DNA of 16,356 nucleotides from Solirubrobacteraceae bacterium (GCA_019683665.1 JADGIB010000046.1:1-16356); one strand, 5' to 3'; positions 6,314 through 13,799 are shown, counted from the stretch's first letter. Numbers and translations: made by a program. The notes: generated by a model from the sequence alone, not told the origin.

Positions 6314-7291
6314 ATGATCGGATTGACTCCCCGCCAGACCGGCGAGCACCCGGCGGCCCGGCTGCGCGCGACCCCCCTGGAGCGGCTGCGGACCGGCGGC
6401 CGCACCGGCCACTTCGTGCGCGACCACTTCGGCGCCCCGCAGGTGGACCCCGAGCTGCGGCTCGTCGTCGACGGCGCGGTGGCCCGTCCGGCCGAGCTCG
6501 ATCGTGCCGCGCTCGAGGCGCTCCCGCGATGTGAGCGCACGGTCGTCCTGGAGTGCGCCGGCCACCGGCGCGCCGAGTACGACCCGCCCCGGCGCGGCGT
6601 GCAGTGGGAGGCCGGCGCCGTCGGCGAGGCGCGCTGGGGCGGCGCGCGCCTGGCCGACGTGCTCGCCCGCTGCGAGCCCTCCGCCGACGCGGTCGAGGTC
6701 GTCCTCCACGGCGCCGACGGGTTCGCGCGGTCGCTGCCGGTCGAGAAGGCCCGCGACCCCGAGACGCTGCTCGCCTGGACCGTCGACGGGGAGCCGCTGC
6801 CCGAGGAGCACGGCGCGCCGCTGCGCGCGATCGTGCCCGGCTGGTACGGAACCGACGCGGTGAAGTGGCTGACCCGCGTCGAGGTCGTCACCGAGCCGTT
6901 CACCGGGCGCTGGCAGGCCGAGGAGTACCGCTGGATCGAGCCCGGCGAGGAGGGCCTGGGCCGGCGGATGGGCCCGATGCCCGTCCACGCGCTCGTCACC
7001 GAGTACGACCGCGAGGCGATCCTCGGCGTGGCCTGGAGCGACGGCACGCCGATCGCGCGCGTCGAGGTCCGCGTCGACGGCGGCGAGTGGGCGGCGGCCG
7101 TGCTGACGCCGCCGGCCGAGCGCTGGGCCTTCACCCGCTGGCGGCTGGCGTGGAGCCCGCAGCCGGGCCGCCACCGCATCGAGGTCCGCGCGACCGACGC
7201 CGAGGGGCGCACGCAGCCCGACGCCCCGCCGCCGAACGTCCGCGGGTTCGGCAACCACAGCGTCCACCGCGTGGACGCCGTCGTGGCGTAG
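6314..7291 (+). CDS. Molybdopterin-dependent sulfite oxidase-family protein (cytoplasmic)
   Basis: 325 residues from ATG 6314; a GTG at 6308 would add two. The N-terminal molybdopterin domain (about 40-205) contains VRDHFGAP, corresponding to the usual VRNH of sulfite oxidases. It also has ECAGHRR near residue 80, whose Cys is the expected Mo ligand, and GWYGTDAVKWLTRVEV near 178. The C-terminal Mo-co dimerisation domain (about 230-325) has an SDGTPIARVEVRVDGGEW start and an NVRGFGNHSVHRV end. Enzymes of this family oxidise sulfite to sulfate. No signal peptide, heme domain or twin-arginine motif is visible, so it should be cytoplasmic with an unknown electron acceptor. It faces ssuD, whose product is sulfite, with only 3 bp between the two stop codons. 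The gene carries the shared sulfur motif and a candidate -10 box 7 nt before the start. A different oxo-transfer substrate cannot be excluded. Confidence 0.85.
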   Translation: MIGLTPRQTGEHPAARLRATPLERLRTGGRTGHFVRDHFGAPQVDPELRLVVDGAVARPAELDRAALEALPRCERTVVLECAGHRRAEYDPPRRGVQWEAGAVGEARWGGARLADVLARCEPSADAVEVVLHGADGFARSLPVEKARDPETLLAWTVDGEPLPEEHGAPLRAIVPGWYGTDAVKWLTRVEVVTEPFTGRWQAEEYRWIEPGEEGLGRRMGPMPVHALVTEYDREAILGVAWSDGTPIARVEVRVDGGEWAAAVLTPPAERWAFTRWRLAWSPQPGRHRIEVRATDAEGRTQPDAPPPNVRGFGNHSVHRVDAVVA

Positions 7292-7307
7292 GCGCTAGCT
7301 GAGCGCC
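7291..7307. terminator. Small hairpin across the convergent stops
   Basis: GGCGCT, loop AGCTG, AGCGCC: a perfect 6-bp stem spanning the last base of the sulfite oxidase stop and the end of ssuD. There is no T-tract in either direction. It may serve as a bidirectional terminator for two genes separated by 3 bp, but termination is not proven by sequence. Confidence 0.35.
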
Positions 7308-8425
7308 GGCTCCCGGTTCTCCGCCAGCAGGCCGCGGCGGCGGAGGGCCGGGCGCACGCCCTCGCCGACGTGGTAGGCCTCCTCGAGGTGCGGATAGCCG
7401 GAGAGGATGAACTCGGTGAGGCCGAGCTCGTGGTACTCGGCGATCCGGTCGGCGACCTCCTCGTAGCTGCCGACGAGCGCGGTGCCGGCGCCGCCGCGGA
7501 CGAGGCCGATGCCCGCCCACAGGTTCGGCGAGACCTCGAGGTTGTCGGTCCGCCCGTTGTGGAGGGCGATCATCCGCTGCTGGCCCTCCGACTGCGACGC
7601 GCGCATGACGGCCTGGGCGCGCTCGATCTCCTCGGGGGTGAGCCCGGCGAGCAGGCGGTCGGCCTGCGCCCACGCCTCCTCGGCGGTCTCGCGGGCGATG
7701 ACGTGCAGGCGGATTCCGTAGCGCAGCTCGCGGCCGACGCCGTCGGCCACCGCGCGCACGCGGTCGAGCTTCTCGGCGACCGCGTCGGGCGGCTCGCCCC
7801 AGGTCAGGTAGACGTCGCAGTGGCGGGCGGCGACCTCGATCGCCGCCGACGACGACCCGCCGAGGTAGAGCAGCGGCCGGACCTCCGGCGGCTCGGCCAG
7901 GCGCGCGCCGCGCGCCCGGGTGTGGACGCCGTCGACGTCGACCTCCTCGCCGGCCCACAGCGCGCGCACGAGCGCGAGCTCCTCGCCGGCGCGGGCGTAG
8001 CGCTCCTCCTTGGTGAGGAAGTCGCCGTAGCGCTGCTGCTCGACGTCGTCGCCGCCGGTGACGACGTTCAGCAGCAGCCGGTTGCCGGAGACGCGCTGGA
8101 ACGTCGCCGCCATCTGCGCGGCCACGAACGGGGAGACGAGGCCGGGGCGGAACGCGACGAGGTAGCGCAGCCGCTTCGTCACCTGCGAGAGCGCCGACGC
8201 GACGACCCATGCGTCCTCGCACCAGCTGCTCGTCGGCGTGAGCGCGGCGTCGAAGCCCAGCTGCTCGGCCGAGCGGGCGATCTGGCCGAGGTAGTCGATC
8301 GTGGGCCGGCGCCCGCCCTCCTCGTCGACCGCGCGGTGGCGCTCGGCCCCCACGGCGTTGCCCTGGGAGAGGTCGGTGCGGGAGTCGCCGGTCGTCGGCA
8401 GGAACCAGTGCAGGGTGGCCGTCAT
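7295..8425 (-). CDS. ssuD: FMNH2-dependent alkanesulfonate monooxygenase SsuD
   Basis: 376 residues of the bacterial luciferase-like (LLM) TIM-barrel family, colinear with E. coli SsuD, which cleaves C-S bonds of alkanesulfonates to give an aldehyde and sulfite. Matching stretches are LHWFLPTTGDS at the N-terminus, SSWCEDAWVVA with the conserved Cys at 69, LLLNVVTGGD, YLGGSSSAAIEVAA, YLTWGEPPDAV, GIRLHVIARET (active-site Arg and His), ISPNLWAG-like VSPNLWAGIG, LVRGGAGTALVG (active-site loop) and LSGYPHLEEAYHVGE. Start: ATG at 8425 is chosen; in-frame GTG 8431 and TTG 8434 lie too close to the candidate -10 box TAGACT (8440-8435). It sits 46 bp downstream of cysA with its own promoter motif (site C). 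No ssuABC or ssuE is adjacent; reduced flavin could come from the reductase at 2105-2647. Confidence 0.95.
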   Translation of the reverse strand: MTATLHWFLPTTGDSRTDLSQGNAVGAERHRAVDEEGGRRPTIDYLGQIARSAEQLGFDAALTPTSSWCEDAWVVASALSQVTKRLRYLVAFRPGLVSPFVAAQMAATFQRVSGNRLLLNVVTGGDDVEQQRYGDFLTKEERYARAGEELALVRALWAGEEVDVDGVHTRARGARLAEPPEVRPLLYLGGSSSAAIEVAARHCDVYLTWGEPPDAVAEKLDRVRAVADGVGRELRYGIRLHVIARETAEEAWAQADRLLAGLTPEEIERAQAVMRASQSEGQQRMIALHNGRTDNLEVSPNLWAGIGLVRGGAGTALVGSYEEVADRIAEYHELGLTEFILSGYPHLEEAYHVGEGVRPALRRRGLLAENREPALS

Positions 8426-8426
8426 C

Positions 8427-8453
8427 GCCACCAAAGTCTATCTGTTTTGTGGC
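8427..8453. promoter_or_regulatory. Sulfur-regulon inverted repeat, site C (ssuD), best copy
   Basis: A 27-bp palindrome centred on 8440: left arm GCCACCAAAG (8427-8436), right arm TTTTGTGGC (8445-8453). Outer arms pair at GCCAC and AAA, 8 of 13 positions per half without gaps. It contains the candidate -10 box and ends 1 bp before the ssuD ATG. It is unusually AT-rich for the window and is the most symmetric of the four copies. Confidence 0.55.
8435..8440 (-). promoter_or_regulatory. Candidate -10 box of ssuD
   Basis: TAGACT (TANNNT) on the minus strand, 9 nt before the ATG at 8425; the predicted leader is 0-3 nt. It lies inside site C, so ssuD expression could be blocked separately from the upstream sulfate transporter genes. 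Confidence 0.4.
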
Positions 8454-8471
8454 TTATGTCGGGGGCGCGCC

Positions 8472-9434
8472 CTAGGCCGGGTCGGGCGCCTCGACGAGCG
8501 CGTTCGTCGCCCGCAGCCAGACGATGTCGCCCTCGCTGACCTCCAGCTGCTGCGCCTCATCGCGCGTGAGCTGGGCGAAGACCCCGTCGCGGCGGGCGAG
8601 CGCGAGCTCGACGCGGACCTCGAAGCCGAGGTGGACGATGCGCGTGATCTGCGCCTCGTGCGCGCCCGGCGACGGCTCGAGCTCGATGACGATGTCGTGC
8701 GGGCGCACGAGCCGGCCGCCGATCTCGCTGACCGGGCCGAGGAAGCCCATGACGAAGCGGTTCGCGGGACGGTCGTAGAGCTCGCGCGGGTGGCCGACCT
8801 GCTCGATCCGCCCGTGGTCCATGACCGCGATGCGGTCGGCGATCGACATCGCCTCCTCCTGGTCGTGGGTGACGAGGATCGTCGTCACGTGGACCTCGTC
8901 GTGGAGGCGGCGCAGCCACTCGCGCAGGTCGGCGCGGACCTTCGCGTCCAGGGCCCCGAACGGCTCGTCGAGCAGGAGCACCCGCGGCTCGACCGCCAGC
9001 GCCCGCGCCAGCGCCATCCGCTGGCGCTGGCCGCCGGAGAGCTGGTTGGGGTAGCGCTTCTGGTGGCCGGCCAGGCCGACGATCTCCAGCAGCTCGTTCA
9101 CGCGGGCGTCGATGCGCGCCTTCGGCTGCTTGCGGATCTTCAGCCCGAAGGCGACGTTGTCGCGCACGGTCATGTGCTTGAACGCCGCGTAGTGCTGGAA
9201 GACGAACCCGATCTCGCGCCGCTGCGGCGGCACGTGCGTCTGGTCGCGGCCGTGGATCTCGACGACGCCGCGGTCGGGCGTCTCGAGCCCGGCGATGATC
9301 CGCAGCAGCGTCGACTTGCCCGACCCCGACGGGCCGAGCAGCGCCGTCAGCGAGCCGTCGGGGATCTCGATCGTGACGTCGTCGAGCGCGACGAAGTCCC
9401 CGAACTGCTTGGTGATCCCGCGCGCGGCGATCAT
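8472..9434 (-). CDS. cysA: Sulfate/thiosulfate import ATPase CysA
   Basis: 320 residues. The nucleotide-binding domain carries Walker A GPSGSGKST (34-42), Q-loop FVFQHYAAF near 78, signature LSGGQRQRMALARAL near 133, Walker B VLLLDEPFGALD near 152 and switch His in LVTHDQEEAMS near 188. The C-terminal part (about 230-320) is a single TOBE-like regulatory domain with VRPHDIVIE and the VHLGFEVRVEL strand typical of CysA. CysA energises import of sulfate by the CysTW channel. The ATG at 9434 overlaps the cysW stop (ATGA, 9431-9434), and a GGGAAGAGG ribosome binding site lies inside the end of cysW. The frame is open far upstream, but the coupled start and the motif order fix 9434. Last gene of the importer operon. 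Confidence 0.93.
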   Translation of the reverse strand: MIAARGITKQFGDFVALDDVTIEIPDGSLTALLGPSGSGKSTLLRIIAGLETPDRGVVEIHGRDQTHVPPQRREIGFVFQHYAAFKHMTVRDNVAFGLKIRKQPKARIDARVNELLEIVGLAGHQKRYPNQLSGGQRQRMALARALAVEPRVLLLDEPFGALDAKVRADLREWLRRLHDEVHVTTILVTHDQEEAMSIADRIAVMDHGRIEQVGHPRELYDRPANRFVMGFLGPVSEIGGRLVRPHDIVIELEPSPGAHEAQITRIVHLGFEVRVELALARRDGVFAQLTRDEAQQLEVSEGDIVWLRATNALVEAPDPA

Positions 9435-10237
9435 GCCTCTTCCCTTCTGCGGTTGAACGTCGTCATGATCAGGAGCGTCAGCAGCGCGATGGCCGCCAGC
9501 AGCGCGGACGCCGCGTAGGCGCCCGCCAGGTCGAAGTTCGCGAAGCGCTTCTCGACGAGCAGCGTCAGCGTCTCGGTCTCCCCGGACACCTTCCCCGACA
9601 CGACGCTGACCGCGCCGAACTCGCCGATGGCCCGCGCGGTCGTGAGCACGACGCCGTAGGCGATGCCCCAGCGGATCGACGGCAGCGTGATCCGCCAGAA
9701 CGTCTGCCAGCCGCTCGCGCCGAGCGTCGCCGCCGCCTGCTCCTGCTCGTCGCCGACCTCGCGCAGGACCGGCGTGACCTCGCGCACGACGAACGGCAGC
9801 GTCACGAACACGGTGGCCAGGACGATGCCCGGCACCGAGAAGATGACCCGGATGCCGAGGTCGGCGAGGTCCCGACCGAACCAGCCGGTCGTCCCGTAGA
9901 CGAGGATGAGCGAGAGGCCGACGACGACCGGCGAGATCGCGAACGGCAGGTCGATGATCGCGTCGAGCACCCACCGGCCGCGCCAGCGGCCGCGGGCGAG
10001 CGCGAGCGCCATCACGACGCCGAGGACGGTGTTGACGACGACGGCGATCGCGGAGACCTCGATCGTCAGCCAGAAGGCCGAGATCGCGGCCGGGGTCGTG
10101 ATCGAGTCCCACACCGCGCCGATCCCCGGCTCGAAGGTCCGGTAGAAGATCAGCGCGACCGGGGCCAGCAGGAGCGCCAGCAGCCAGCCGAGCGCGAGGA
10201 TGCGCAGCGTCAGCTGCCAGGGGCGGCTAACGGTCAT
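9431..10237 (-). CDS. cysW: Sulfate ABC transporter permease CysW
   Basis: 268 residues with about six membrane segments, beginning with LGWLLALLLAPVALIFY and ending with LLAAIALLTLLIM. The cytoplasmic EAA loop reads EQEQAAATLGASGWQTFWRITLP (shown here only as EQEQAAATLGA) near residue 170. Family hallmarks include DLPFAISPVVVGLSLILVYG and ARAIGEFGAVSVVSGKV, which are characteristic of CysW. It pairs with CysT to form the sulfate channel. It starts inside the end of cysT, overlapping it by 11 nt (10227-10237), and its stop overlaps cysA. The strict order sbp-cysT-cysW-cysA supports the name. Confidence 0.93.
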   Translation of the reverse strand: MTVSRPWQLTLRILALGWLLALLLAPVALIFYRTFEPGIGAVWDSITTPAAISAFWLTIEVSAIAVVVNTVLGVVMALALARGRWRGRWVLDAIIDLPFAISPVVVGLSLILVYGTTGWFGRDLADLGIRVIFSVPGIVLATVFVTLPFVVREVTPVLREVGDEQEQAAATLGASGWQTFWRITLPSIRWGIAYGVVLTTARAIGEFGAVSVVSGKVSGETETLTLLVEKRFANFDLAGAYAASALLAAIALLTLLIMTTFNRRREEA

Positions 10238-11042
10238 GGCGCGCCCCCCAGCGGCCGAGCAGGCGGATGCCTGCGAGGACGAGGACCGAGACGAGCAGGA
10301 GCACGACCGACACGGCCGCCGCGCTGATCGGCGCGTCGCTCTCGATGAGCTTGAAGATGTAGACCGACGACACCTGGGTGTCGAACGGGACGTTGCCGGA
10401 GATCAGCACCACCGAGCCGAACTCGCCGACGGCGCGCGCGAAGGCCAGGCCCGCGCCCGACAGGATCGCCGGCAGGAGGTTGGGCAGGATGATCCGCAGG
10501 AACACCGTGCGGTTCGAGGCGCCCAGCGAGATCGCGGCCTCCTCCATCTCGCGGTCGACCTCGATGAGGACGGGCTGCACCGAGCGCACGACGAACGGCT
10601 GGGTCACGAACAGGAGCGCGAGCAGGACCGCGCCCTGCGTGAAGGCGATGTCGATGCCGAGCGGGCTCGTCGGCCCGTAGAGCGCGAGCAGGGTCAGGCC
10701 GGCGACGATCGTCGGCAGCGCGAACGGCAGGTCGATGAGCGCGTTGACGATCCGCTTGCCCGGGAAGCGGTCGCGGACGAGGACCCAGGCCAGCAGCGTG
10801 CCGGTGACCGCGTCGATCGCCGCGGTCGCCAGCGAGACGAGGACGGTGAAGCGCAGCGCGTCGACCGCCTGGCGCGACGACACCGCGTCCCAGAAGTCGC
10901 CGACGCCGCCGTCGAGCGAGCGCACGACGACGGCGGCGAGCGGCAGGAGGACGATGACGCTGAGCCACAGCGTCGAGATCCCGAGGGCGAGGGCGCCCGA
11001 CCGGGCGGCCGGGCGCCGGCGGGTCAGCGCGACGGCGCTCAT
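10227..11042 (-). CDS. cysT: Sulfate ABC transporter permease CysT (CysU)
   Basis: 271 residues, about six membrane segments from LGISTLWLSVIVLLPLAAVV to VVLLLVSVLVLAGIRLL. Hallmarks are IDLPFALPTIVAGLTLLALYG, the EAA loop MEEAAISLGASNRTVFLRI near 175, and FARAVGEFGSVVLISGN near 215. CysT and CysW together form the inner-membrane pore for sulfate or thiosulfate. The start ATG at 11042 overlaps the stop of the binding-protein gene (ATGA, 11039-11042), which rules out the longer open frame upstream. Coupling to both neighbours implies one polycistronic importer transcript. Confidence 0.93.
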   Translation of the reverse strand: MSAVALTRRRPAARSGALALGISTLWLSVIVLLPLAAVVVRSLDGGVGDFWDAVSSRQAVDALRFTVLVSLATAAIDAVTGTLLAWVLVRDRFPGKRIVNALIDLPFALPTIVAGLTLLALYGPTSPLGIDIAFTQGAVLLALLFVTQPFVVRSVQPVLIEVDREMEEAAISLGASNRTVFLRIILPNLLPAILSGAGLAFARAVGEFGSVVLISGNVPFDTQVSSVYIFKLIESDAPISAAAVSVVLLLVSVLVLAGIRLLGRWGARHDR

Positions 11043-12076
11043 TCGGACGTCGCCACTCCCGCCTCCTCCTCGATCCTGGCGATCGAGCCGCTCTCGATGT
11101 CGAACAGCTCCTCGTTGACGGTCGCCCAGCCGCCGAGGTCGTCGATCGTGAACAGGCCGGGCGGGTCGGGGAACCGGTCGGCGTGCGCGGCGAGGACCTC
11201 CTCGTTCACCGGGCGGTAGCCCCAGGAGGCGAACAGCTCCTGCGCGGGCGGCGAGAGGACGTAGTCGAGGAACGCCTGGGCCGGCTGCGGCGCGTCGACG
11301 GTCTTGGCGATGTCGATGTCGATGCGGATCGTCTTGTCCGGGACGACGATGTCGACGTCCTCGCCCTTGCGCTGGGCGGTGACCGCCTCGTACTCGTAGG
11401 AGAGGAGGACGTCGCCCTGGCCGCCGACGAACGTCTGCAGCGCCTCGCGGCCGGACTTGTCCTGGACCTTCACGTGCTCCTTGATGAGCTTCTCGACGTA
11501 GGCGAGGCCCGCCTCGGGGTTCCTGCCGCCGTCGGAGGCCTGGCCGTAGGCGGCCAGGAGGTTCCACTTCGCGGCGCCGGACGTGAACGGGTTCGGCGTC
11601 AGCACCTCGACGCCGGGCTTGAGGAGGTCGTCCCAGGTGCGGATGTTCTTCGGGTTGCCCGGCCGCACGACGAAGGCGACGACCGAGGTCGTCACGAGGC
11701 CGTTCGTCCCGTTGTCCTTCCAGTCGGGCGCGACGATCCCGGCGTCGACGAGCCGGGTCATGTCGGGCTCGACGGAGAAGCTCACGACGTCGGCCTTCAG
11801 GCCGGCCTCGACGGCGCGGCTCTGGTCGCCCGACGCGCCGAACGAGGTCTTGAACCGGACGCCCTCGCCCTCCGGCGTCTCCTGGAACTGCGGGATGATC
11901 TCGTCGTAGACGACCTGCGGCGTCGAGTAGGCGACGAGCGAGAGCGTCGTCCCGCCGCCGGACGAGCCGGAGCCGGTGCTCCCGCCGCCCTTCTCGTCGG
12001 AGCTGCCGCCGCAGGCGGCGACGACGAGGACCGTGGCGAGCGCGGCCAGGGCGGCGACCAGCGTGCGTGGCTTCAT
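11039..12076 (-). CDS. sbp: Sulfate-binding lipoprotein of the importer
   Basis: 345 residues. Signal peptide MKPRTLVAALAALATVLVV followed by the lipobox V19-A-A-C22 shows a lipid-anchored extracytoplasmic protein. A Gly/Ser-rich linker covers residues 23-45. The binding domain has LVAYSTPQVVYDEI, TSFGASGDQSRAVEAGLKADVV, the sulfate-binding-family signature TPNPFTSGAAKWNLLAAYG near 155, and a C-terminal SWGYRPVNEEV. Members bind sulfate or thiosulfate and deliver it to CysTW. It is the first gene of the operon. A shared sulfur half-site lies 13 nt upstream of the ATG, and two TANNNT boxes lie further up. The C-terminal 45 residues after the RPVNEEV motif match the usual Sbp end. Confidence 0.93.
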   Translation of the reverse strand: MKPRTLVAALAALATVLVVAACGGSSDEKGGGSTGSGSSGGGTTLSLVAYSTPQVVYDEIIPQFQETPEGEGVRFKTSFGASGDQSRAVEAGLKADVVSFSVEPDMTRLVDAGIVAPDWKDNGTNGLVTTSVVAFVVRPGNPKNIRTWDDLLKPGVEVLTPNPFTSGAAKWNLLAAYGQASDGGRNPEAGLAYVEKLIKEHVKVQDKSGREALQTFVGGQGDVLLSYEYEAVTAQRKGEDVDIVVPDKTIRIDIDIAKTVDAPQPAQAFLDYVLSPPAQELFASWGYRPVNEEVLAAHADRFPDPPGLFTIDDLGGWATVNEELFDIESGSIARIEEEAGVATSE

Positions 12077-12088
12077 CAGGGGGCGAAC

Positions 12089-12115
12089 TCCATGAAAGTC
12101 GTCGGGATTGAGGGT
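12089..12115. promoter_or_regulatory. Sulfur-regulon motif, site D (sbp), one good half
   Basis: On the minus strand GACTTTCATGGA (12100-12089) agrees with the half-site GACTTTGKTGGC at 9 of 12 positions. The opposite half (12104-12115, GGGATTGAGGGT) is weak, sharing about 5 of 12 positions with site C. It lies downstream of the candidate -10 boxes, where a bound protein would act as a roadblock. It is the least certain of the four copies. Confidence 0.35.
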
Positions 12116-12119
12116 TTCG

Positions 12120-12133
12120 ACCCTAGCAACCTA
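12120..12133 (-). promoter_or_regulatory. Candidate -10 boxes for the sbp-cysTWA operon
   Basis: Two overlapping-range TANNNT boxes on the minus strand: TAGGTT (12133-12128) and TAGGGT (12125-12120). Either would give a leader of roughly 35-45 nt containing site D. No convincing -35 was seen, so the choice is open. Confidence 0.3.
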
Positions 12134-12203
12134 GTCGAGCGGGCAGGTCGGGATGGTCGAGCCGGTGGGGTCGCCGGGACGCCCGCGCCGCCGCCCGGCC
12201 CGG

Positions 12204-12209
12204 TAGCGT
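12204..12209 (+). promoter_or_regulatory. Candidate -10 box of the ThyX-family gene
   Basis: TAGCGT (TANNNT) ends 11 nt before the ATG at 12221, and no Shine-Dalgarno is visible in between. It suggests a very short leader. The rest of the 144-bp gap between sbp and this gene holds the sbp promoter elements; nothing else was seen. Confidence 0.3.
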
Positions 12210-12220
12210 CCTGGGCCTCG

Positions 12221-13789
12221 ATGGAGTCCTTCACCGCAGCCGAGCGGGCACGGCTGGCCCCCCACTTCACGAGCGTCGACGAGCCGGTCTTCGCGCTCGT
12301 CAACCTCCCCGAGACGGTCAAGGGCGCGCTGTTCGCGCGCTACTCGCGCTACCCGGGGACGCTGCGCCGCCTCTTCCTCGACGAGTTCGCCGACTCGCTG
12401 CCCGAGCAGGCCGACGCGTGGGACGCGGGCGAGGGCGAGCGCGCGGCGAGGCTCTACGAGCGGATCTTCCTCGGCTACGGCGACGACTCGGTCGCCCAGC
12501 TCGGCGGCGCCCACGTCGCCTGCGAGTGGGTCTCCAACGTCCTCACGAAGGTGCTCCAGCGCCCGCGCCTGGCCGCCTACCTCGAGCAGTCGACCCGCTA
12601 CATCGCCTACGACCAGCCGATGCCCGGCGGCGGCTACCGCTACCACCGCGACCCGTCGCTCGGCCCCGAGTACGAGGCGGCGATGGACGCGCTGTTCGAC
12701 ACGTACTCGGCCGCGCTGCCGAAGGTCGCCGCCTGGGTCGACGCCTCGTTCCCGGGCGACCCGTCCCCGGCCCGCACGCGCGCCGTGCAGGCCAAGGCGC
12801 TCGACCTCCTGCGCGGCCTGCTGCCCGCCGCGTCGCTGTCGCACATGGGCATCTACGCCAGCGGCCAGACCTACGAGCAGCTCATCCTCCACCTCCTCGC
12901 CCACCCGCTGCCCGAGGCGCGCCGCGTCGGCGAGGGCGTGCTCGCGGCGGTGAAGGCCGTCATGCCGAGCTTCGTCGCCCGCGTCGAGCGGCCCGACCGC
13001 GGCGGCGAGTGGATCGAGTACCTGCGCGCCCGCGACGCCGCGGCCGAGCGCTGGACGGCCCGCCTCGGCCTCGACGACGCGTCGGCCGCCGCCCGCGACG
13101 AGGGCCCGTCGGTCCGCCTCCTCCACGTCGACGGCGACGAGGAGTCGCTGCTGGCCGCGCTGCTGTTCGAGGCGGCCGGCGTCTCCGAGGAGGAGACGCG
13201 CCTGCGCCTGAGCGCGCTCGGCCCCGAGGAGCGGGCGCGGATGCTCGCCGACCTCGTCGGGGAGCGGCGCAACCGCCGCCACCGGCCGGGCCGCGGCTTC
13301 GAGGCGCTGCGCTACCGCTTCGAGATCGTCTCCGACTACGGCGCGTTCCGCGACCTCCAGCGCCACCGGATGCTCACCGTCCAGTGGCAGCGGCTCGGCC
13401 CGCACCTCGGCGCCGAGGTGCCCGAGGAGGTCGAGGCCGCCGGCTGCGGCGACGCGTACCGCCGCGCGCTGGAGGTCTCGCGCGCCGAGTGGGAGCGCCT
13501 GGCCGCCGAGGGGCGCGAGCGCGAGGCCCTCTACGCCCTCTGCCTCGGCTTCCGCATCCGCTACATCCTCGACTGCAACGCGCGCGAGGCGATGCAGCTC
13601 ATCGAGCTGCGCTCGGGCCGCGAGGGGCACCCGAGCTACCGCGCGGTCGCCCACGAGATGCACCGCCTCATCGCGTCGGTCCACCCGGCGGTGGCGAACG
13701 CGATGGTCCACGTCGACCACGAGACCGAGCCGCGGCTGGAGCGGATCCTGGCCGAGATGCGCACCGAGGCCAAGCGCGCGGCCGTGTAG
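12221..13789 (+). CDS. thyX: Double-length FAD-dependent thymidylate synthase (ThyX) family protein
   Basis: 522 residues, about twice the usual ThyX length. Two ThyX-like halves are visible. The first has QRPRLAAYLEQSTRYI, with R114-P-R116 and S124, corresponding to the ThyX signature RHR-x7-S with His replaced by Pro. The second has LQRHRMLTVQWQRLG, with R381-H-R383 intact but Arg where the Ser should be. FEALRYRFEIVSDYGAFRDL precedes the second signature, and NAREAMQLIELRSGREGHPSYR near 450 matches the C-terminal ThyX region. ThyX makes dTMP using FAD and methylenetetrahydrofolate at sites built from several subunits. Whether this form is catalytic is not clear. Start ATG 12221 follows TAGCGT; the frame is open upstream but that part lies across the sbp promoter and has no family match. 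The next gene follows after 10 bp. Confidence 0.82.
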   Translation: MESFTAAERARLAPHFTSVDEPVFALVNLPETVKGALFARYSRYPGTLRRLFLDEFADSLPEQADAWDAGEGERAARLYERIFLGYGDDSVAQLGGAHVACEWVSNVLTKVLQRPRLAAYLEQSTRYIAYDQPMPGGGYRYHRDPSLGPEYEAAMDALFDTYSAALPKVAAWVDASFPGDPSPARTRAVQAKALDLLRGLLPAASLSHMGIYASGQTYEQLILHLLAHPLPEARRVGEGVLAAVKAVMPSFVARVERPDRGGEWIEYLRARDAAAERWTARLGLDDASAAARDEGPSVRLLHVDGDEESLLAALLFEAAGVSEEETRLRLSALGPEERARMLADLVGERRNRRHRPGRGFEALRYRFEIVSDYGAFRDLQRHRMLTVQWQRLGPHLGAEVPEEVEAAGCGDAYRRALEVSRAEWERLAAEGREREALYALCLGFRIRYILDCNAREAMQLIELRSGREGHPSYRAVAHEMHRLIASVHPAVANAMVHVDHETEPRLERILAEMRTEAKRAAV

Positions 13790-13792
13790 GTT
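13787..13792 (+). promoter_or_regulatory. Candidate -10 box of gpgS overlapping the thyX stop codon
   Basis: TAGGTT, of which the first three bases are the stop codon of the ThyX-family gene. Exactly 7 nt follow before the gpgS ATG at 13800, and no Shine-Dalgarno is present, so gpgS may have its own leaderless transcript. Confidence 0.4.
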
Positions 13793-13799
13793 CGGCACC

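Noticed and set aside
11183..12220. Upstream extension of the ThyX-family frame to 11183 (868 codons in total)
   Set aside because: The extra 346 codons are antisense to the sulfate-binding protein and cover its promoter region; they show no domain. The ThyX family match begins after 12221.
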